Shown: positions 59,871 to 64,000 of the stretch, piece by piece
Numbering within the stretch: position 1 is the first letter of the stretch
Layout: each line of letters begins with the position of its first letter
DNA from: Actinacidiphila epipremni
GTDB taxonomy: Bacteria > Actinomycetota > Actinomycetes > Streptomycetales > Streptomycetaceae
DNA: 64,000 nt
Direction of reading: 5' to 3'
Assembly: GCF_012034175.1 (NCBI RefSeq)
Contig: NZ_JAATEJ010000001.1
Coordinates: 124,001-188,000, forward strand
Made by a program: the position numbers and the translations under genes
The notes under the pieces: model-generated
What the model was told of the DNA's origin: nothing
What the model saw: only the letters and a program-made list of their open reading frames with translations
Database searches by the model: none

Positions 59871-60740
59871 ATGGCAGGCAGAAGGCAGCGCGGCGGCCGG
59901 GCGCGTACCCCCGAGGCGGTCACCGCACAGGTCGGCGGCGGCGCCGCGGCGCTCGTACCGGACCGGGAGCGCCCGCAGGCGTGGGCGCTGGTGGTGGACG
60001 GGGCGCCGCAGTCGCATGTGGACCTCGCCGCGCCCGACCACCTCACCTTCTCCTACCAGCGGCGGCTCGGCCACGTCATCGACCTCGTCGCGCCGCCCGG
60101 CGCCCCGCTGCGGGTGGTGCACCTGGGCGGCGGCGCGCTGACCCTGGCGCGCTACACCGCCCACACCAGGCCGCGCTCGACGCAGCAGGTCATCGAGCTC
60201 GACACCGCCCTGGTGGACCTGGTGCGCGCCCACCTGCCCTGGGACCGCGGCTGGCGGATCAAGGTGCGCGGCGGTGACGCCCGCGCGGGCCTGGCCAAGC
60301 TCCAGGACGGCTGGGCGGACCTGGTCATCGCCGACGTCTTCGGCGGCGCCCGCACCCCCGCCCACATGACCAGCGCCGAATTCCTCGCCGACGTCCGGCG
60401 CGTGCTGCGCCCCGGCGGCTCCTACGCCGCCAACCTCACCGACGGCGGCGACCTGGCCTTCCTGCGCGGCCAGCTCGCGACCGCGGGCCACGCCTTCGCC
60501 GAGCTGTGCCTGGCCGCCGACCCCGCGGTGCTGCGCGGCAAGCGCTTCGGCAACGCCGTCCTGTGGGCCGCCGACCGCCCGCTGCCCACCGCCGACTTCA
60601 CCCGCCGGGTCGCGACCGACCCGCATCCCGGCCGGGTCGACACCGGGGCCGCGCTGACCGCCTTCACCGCCGGCGCCCCCGTCGTCACCGACGCCACCGC
60701 CGCGCCCTCGCCCCCGCCGCCGCCGGGCGCCTTCGGCTGA
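59871..60740 (+). CDS. Spermidine synthase-like (polyamine aminopropyltransferase-fold) protein
   Basis: A 289-residue Rossmann-fold protein like spermidine synthase: TFSYQRRLGHVIDL, the cofactor loop VVHLGGGALTLARY, QQVIELDTALVDLVRAHLPW, then DVFGGARTPAHMTSAEFLADVRRVLRPGG. The decarboxylated-SAM site is altered relative to true SpeE: the GGGDG motif reads GGGAL. It may be a different methyltransferase or a non-polyamine enzyme. A Pro-rich tail ends the protein. ATG 59871 is chosen; ATG 59862 is nine bases earlier. Confidence 0.85.
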   Translation: MAGRRQRGGRARTPEAVTAQVGGGAAALVPDRERPQAWALVVDGAPQSHVDLAAPDHLTFSYQRRLGHVIDLVAPPGAPLRVVHLGGGALTLARYTAHTRPRSTQQVIELDTALVDLVRAHLPWDRGWRIKVRGGDARAGLAKLQDGWADLVIADVFGGARTPAHMTSAEFLADVRRVLRPGGSYAANLTDGGDLAFLRGQLATAGHAFAELCLAADPAVLRGKRFGNAVLWAADRPLPTADFTRRVATDPHPGRVDTGAALTAFTAGAPVVTDATAAPSPPPPPGAFG

Positions 60741-60775
60741 CGCGCCCTCACCGCGCGCAGCCCGGTCGCGACGTT

Positions 60776-60791
60776 GTGCCACCAACTGGTG
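60776..60791. promoter_or_regulatory. Palindromic operator upstream of response regulator
   Basis: GCCACCA-AC-TGGTGGC is a perfect 7+2+7 palindrome ending 24 bases before the response regulator ATG, in the short spacer after the spermidine-synthase-like gene. It is a candidate autoregulation site. Confidence 0.75.
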
Positions 60792-60815
60792 GCGCGACGC
60801 GCTAAGTTGCCGCCC

Positions 60816-61511
60816 ATGGCCCGTGTGCTCGTCGTCGAGGACGACCACTTCCTGCGCTCCGCGCTCATCCGTCACCTGACGGAGTCCGCGGCGCACAGCG
60901 TGCGCAGCGCCGGTACCGCGCTGGAGGCGTTACGGGAGGTCGCCGGCATCCGGTTCGACGCCGTGGTGCTGGACCTGTGGCTGCCGGACCTGCGCGGCGC
61001 CGAGGTCCTGGCGCTGCTGCGGGCGGTCAGCGACGTCCCCGTGATCGTGACCTGCGACCCGGGCGCGGGGGAGGCCGAGGCGGTCCGGCTGCTCGACGCC
61101 GGCGCCGACGACCTCCTGGTCAGGCCGTACGCGCCCGAGCACCTCGCGGCGCGCCTTGCCGCGCTGCTGCGCCGGGCCGGGATCCGCGCGGCGGCGACCG
61201 CGGCGCAGGAGGTGCTGCGGGTCGGCGGGCTGACCGTCGACGCCCGGCGCAGGACCGCCGCGCTGGACGGCGTACCGCTGGAGCTGACCCGGCGCGAGTT
61301 CGACCTGCTGCGCTTCCTGGCCGCCCGGCCCGGCGAGGTGGTGGCCCGGCGCGAGCTGCTGGCCGAGGTGTGGCAGCAGGCGTACGGCGACGACCAGACG
61401 GTCGACGTCCATCTGTCGTGGCTGCGCCGCAAGTTGGGCGAGTCCGCCGCCCGGCCCCGCTACCTGCACACCCTGCGCGGGGTGGGCGTCAAGCTGGAGC
61501 CGCCCCCGTAG
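60816..61511 (+). CDS. OmpR-family response regulator (orphan)
   Basis: A 231-residue regulator. The receiver has the acidic pair in VLVVEDDHF, phospho-acceptor Asp53 in VVLDLWLPDLRG and Thr79. The otherwise invariant lysine is replaced by Arg103 (LLVRPYAPEHL). The C-terminal winged helix has LELTRREFDLLRFLAARPGEVVARRELLAEVW and the wing VDVHLSWLRRKLGE. No sensor kinase is adjacent. ATG 60816 is preceded by a palindrome that could be its own binding site. The Lys-to-Arg change suggests weak or non-canonical phosphorylation. Confidence 0.92.
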   Translation: MARVLVVEDDHFLRSALIRHLTESAAHSVRSAGTALEALREVAGIRFDAVVLDLWLPDLRGAEVLALLRAVSDVPVIVTCDPGAGEAEAVRLLDAGADDLLVRPYAPEHLAARLAALLRRAGIRAAATAAQEVLRVGGLTVDARRRTAALDGVPLELTRREFDLLRFLAARPGEVVARRELLAEVWQQAYGDDQTVDVHLSWLRRKLGESAARPRYLHTLRGVGVKLEPPP

Positions 61512-61530
61512 GAGCGCCCGTACACACGGA

Positions 61531-61572
61531 AGGGGCGGTACGGCAGCACCCTCGAACTGCCGTACCGCCCCT
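61531..61572. terminator. Strong bidirectional terminator
   Basis: A perfect 16-bp stem, AGGGGCGGTACGGCAG with its complement at 61557-61572, encloses a 10-base loop between the convergent regulator and beta-glucosidase genes. Confidence 0.92.
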
Positions 61573-61585
61573 CTTTCCCGTCCCC

Positions 61586-63067
<1,482 letters not shown>

Positions 63068-63169
63068 GACGGGGGACTCCAGGGGAATCAGGGGGTAGTC
63101 GGGGGAGGGGGGCTCCCACCGGGGGCCCGTACGGCACAGGGGGGTTGCGTCCCGTACGGGCCGGTGGGG

Positions 63170-64000
63170 TCAGCTCTTGACGGCGCCCGCGGTGATACCG
63201 CCGACGATCTGCTTGCCCAGCACGGCGAAGACGACCAGCAGCGGCAGCGTCGCGACCAGGGCGGCGGTCACGACCACGGCGTGGTCGACGGTGTGGTTGC
63301 CGGAGCCGACGCCGGCCAGCGCGACCTGCACCGTCGGGTTCTGCTCGTTCAGCGCGATCAGCGGCCAGAAGAAGTCGTTCCAGGCCTGGACGAACACCAG
63401 CATGCCCAGCACGGCCATCGCGGGGCGGGCGATGGGGAAGACCACGTGCCACAGGATGCGCAGGCTGTGCGCCCCGTCCACCCGGGCCGCCTCGATCAGC
63501 TCGATCGGCAGCGCCTCGGACAGGAACTGCCGCATGAAGAACACGCCGAACGCGGCGACCAGCGAGGGCAGGATGACCGACTGCAGATGGCCGACCCAGC
63601 CGACGTTGGTGATGATCTGGTACAGCGGGATGACGCTCAGCTGCGGCGGAATGGTCATGGTGGCGACCACGATCATCAGCAGCGCGTTGCGCCCGCGGAA
63701 CTCCAGCTTGGCGAAGGCGAACCCGGCGAGCGTCGCGAACAGCACGGTGCTGAGCGCCACGCAGCCGGCGACCACGGTGGAGTTGATCAGCGCCTTGGTC
63801 ATGTCGACCTCGCTCCACACCACCTTGATGTTCTCCACCAGGTGGCTGCCGGGCAGCAGCGGCGTCGGCGGGGAAACGATGTCGGTGTCGGTGTGGGAGG
63901 CCGCCACGACCGTCCAGTACAGCGGGAAGAGCGACACCGCGGCGGCGAAGATCAGCAGGACGTACGCGACCGGTCCCGCGTGCTGCTGCTTGCCCGGCGC
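63170..64000 (-). CDS. Carbohydrate ABC transporter permease (partial, CebG/MalG-like)
   Basis: The visible 276 residues are the C-terminal part of an inner-membrane permease. The frame is open to the window edge and codes a membrane helix (VAYVLLIFAAAVSLFPLYWTVVAAS), so the true start is beyond 64000. The family loop EAARVDGAHSLRILWHVVFPIARPAM (EAA motif, for the ATPase) is present. It ends with IVGGITAGAVKS, as in many sugar permeases of this type. Adjacent GH1 beta-glucosidase suggests beta-glucoside uptake. Partner permease and binding protein genes would lie outside the window. Confidence 0.9.
   Translation of the reverse strand, partial: APGKQQHAGPVAYVLLIFAAAVSLFPLYWTVVAASHTDTDIVSPPTPLLPGSHLVENIKVVWSEVDMTKALINSTVVAGCVALSTVLFATLAGFAFAKLEFRGRNALLMIVVATMTIPPQLSVIPLYQIITNVGWVGHLQSVILPSLVAAFGVFFMRQFLSEALPIELIEAARVDGAHSLRILWHVVFPIARPAMAVLGMLVFVQAWNDFFWPLIALNEQNPTVQVALAGVGSGNHTVDHAVVVTAALVATLPLLVVFAVLGKQIVGGITAGAVKS

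Noticed and set aside
63068..63169. CebR operator (TGGGAGCGCTCCCA) between permease and beta-glucosidase
   Set aside because: Only a half-site-like GGCTCCCA is present, so a CebR site is not supported here.

Overview
The window is actinobacterial chromosome, almost certainly Streptomyces or a close relative in the Streptomycetaceae. Evidence for this is the very high GC with strong third-position G/C bias, frequent GTG starts with GGAGG-type ribosome binding sites, DasR-type operators (dre), the gene order nagE2-nagE1-nagF-rph-rdgB-tRNA-bcp, a GH18 chitinase with paired promoter repeats, a class F sortase and a cebG-like/beta-glucosidase pair. No rRNA, CRISPR array, IS element or phage structural gene was seen. 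There are three tRNA genes: one Leu-UAG anticodon gene with an unusual body and two identical Lys-CUU genes.

Layout. 0.1-6 kb: metallo-beta-lactamase-fold hydrolase, GlcNAc PTS permeases nagE2 and nagE1 and the EIIB nagF, all carrying dre operators, then rph and rdgB. 5.8-7.2 kb: tRNA followed upstream by two overlapping HNH-nuclease paralogues. 7.3-14 kb: bcp, a DUF3618 protein, a GroES-like protein, a class A penicillin-binding protein and a three-gene ABC-2 exporter. 14-24.3 kb: acetyltransferase, class V aminotransferase, DUF445 protein, FAH-family hydrolase, a divergent oxidoreductase/UPF0303 and ROK regulator module built around a perfect 27-bp palindrome, a HAD phosphatase, and a secreted protein with a class F sortase. 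24.4-26.7 kb: a compact RiPP locus (precursor, ATP-grasp ligase, PIMT-like methyltransferase), each gene overlapping the next. 27-34 kb: large FAD/Fe-S dehydrogenase, SpoIIE-type phosphatase, M1 peptidase, pentapeptide-repeat protein, tRNA-Lys. 34-46 kb: IclR regulator, luciferase-like monooxygenase, chitinase, GGDEF/EAL protein, two overlapping M6-like peptidases, OsmC, histidine phosphatase, TetR regulator and PAP2 phosphatase. 46.4-50.5 kb: three coupled genes, RecB/Cas4-like nuclease, protein of unknown function, SF1 helicase. 50.7-53 kb: lower-GC accessory patch with a small Cys protein, DUF6879, a broken XRE regulator, a 44-residue peptide and a second PIMT-like methyltransferase. 53-64 kb: secreted peptidase-type hydrolase, MprF-like membrane protein, tRNA-Lys, small conserved proteins, spermidine-synthase-like protein, orphan OmpR regulator, GH1 beta-glucosidase and a sugar ABC permease cut by the window edge.

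The chitinase, nagE1/nagE2/nagF and their dre-like sites form one logical circuit: chitin is cleaved outside the cell and GlcNAc is imported under DasR. The most interesting loci are the nuclease/unknown/helicase operon (46.4-50.5 kb), which looks like an uncharacterised DNA-processing system, and the two loci pairing a small acidic peptide with a PIMT-like methyltransferase. One of these has an ATP-grasp ligase (graspetide type). The other has only the methyltransferase (imiditide-like).
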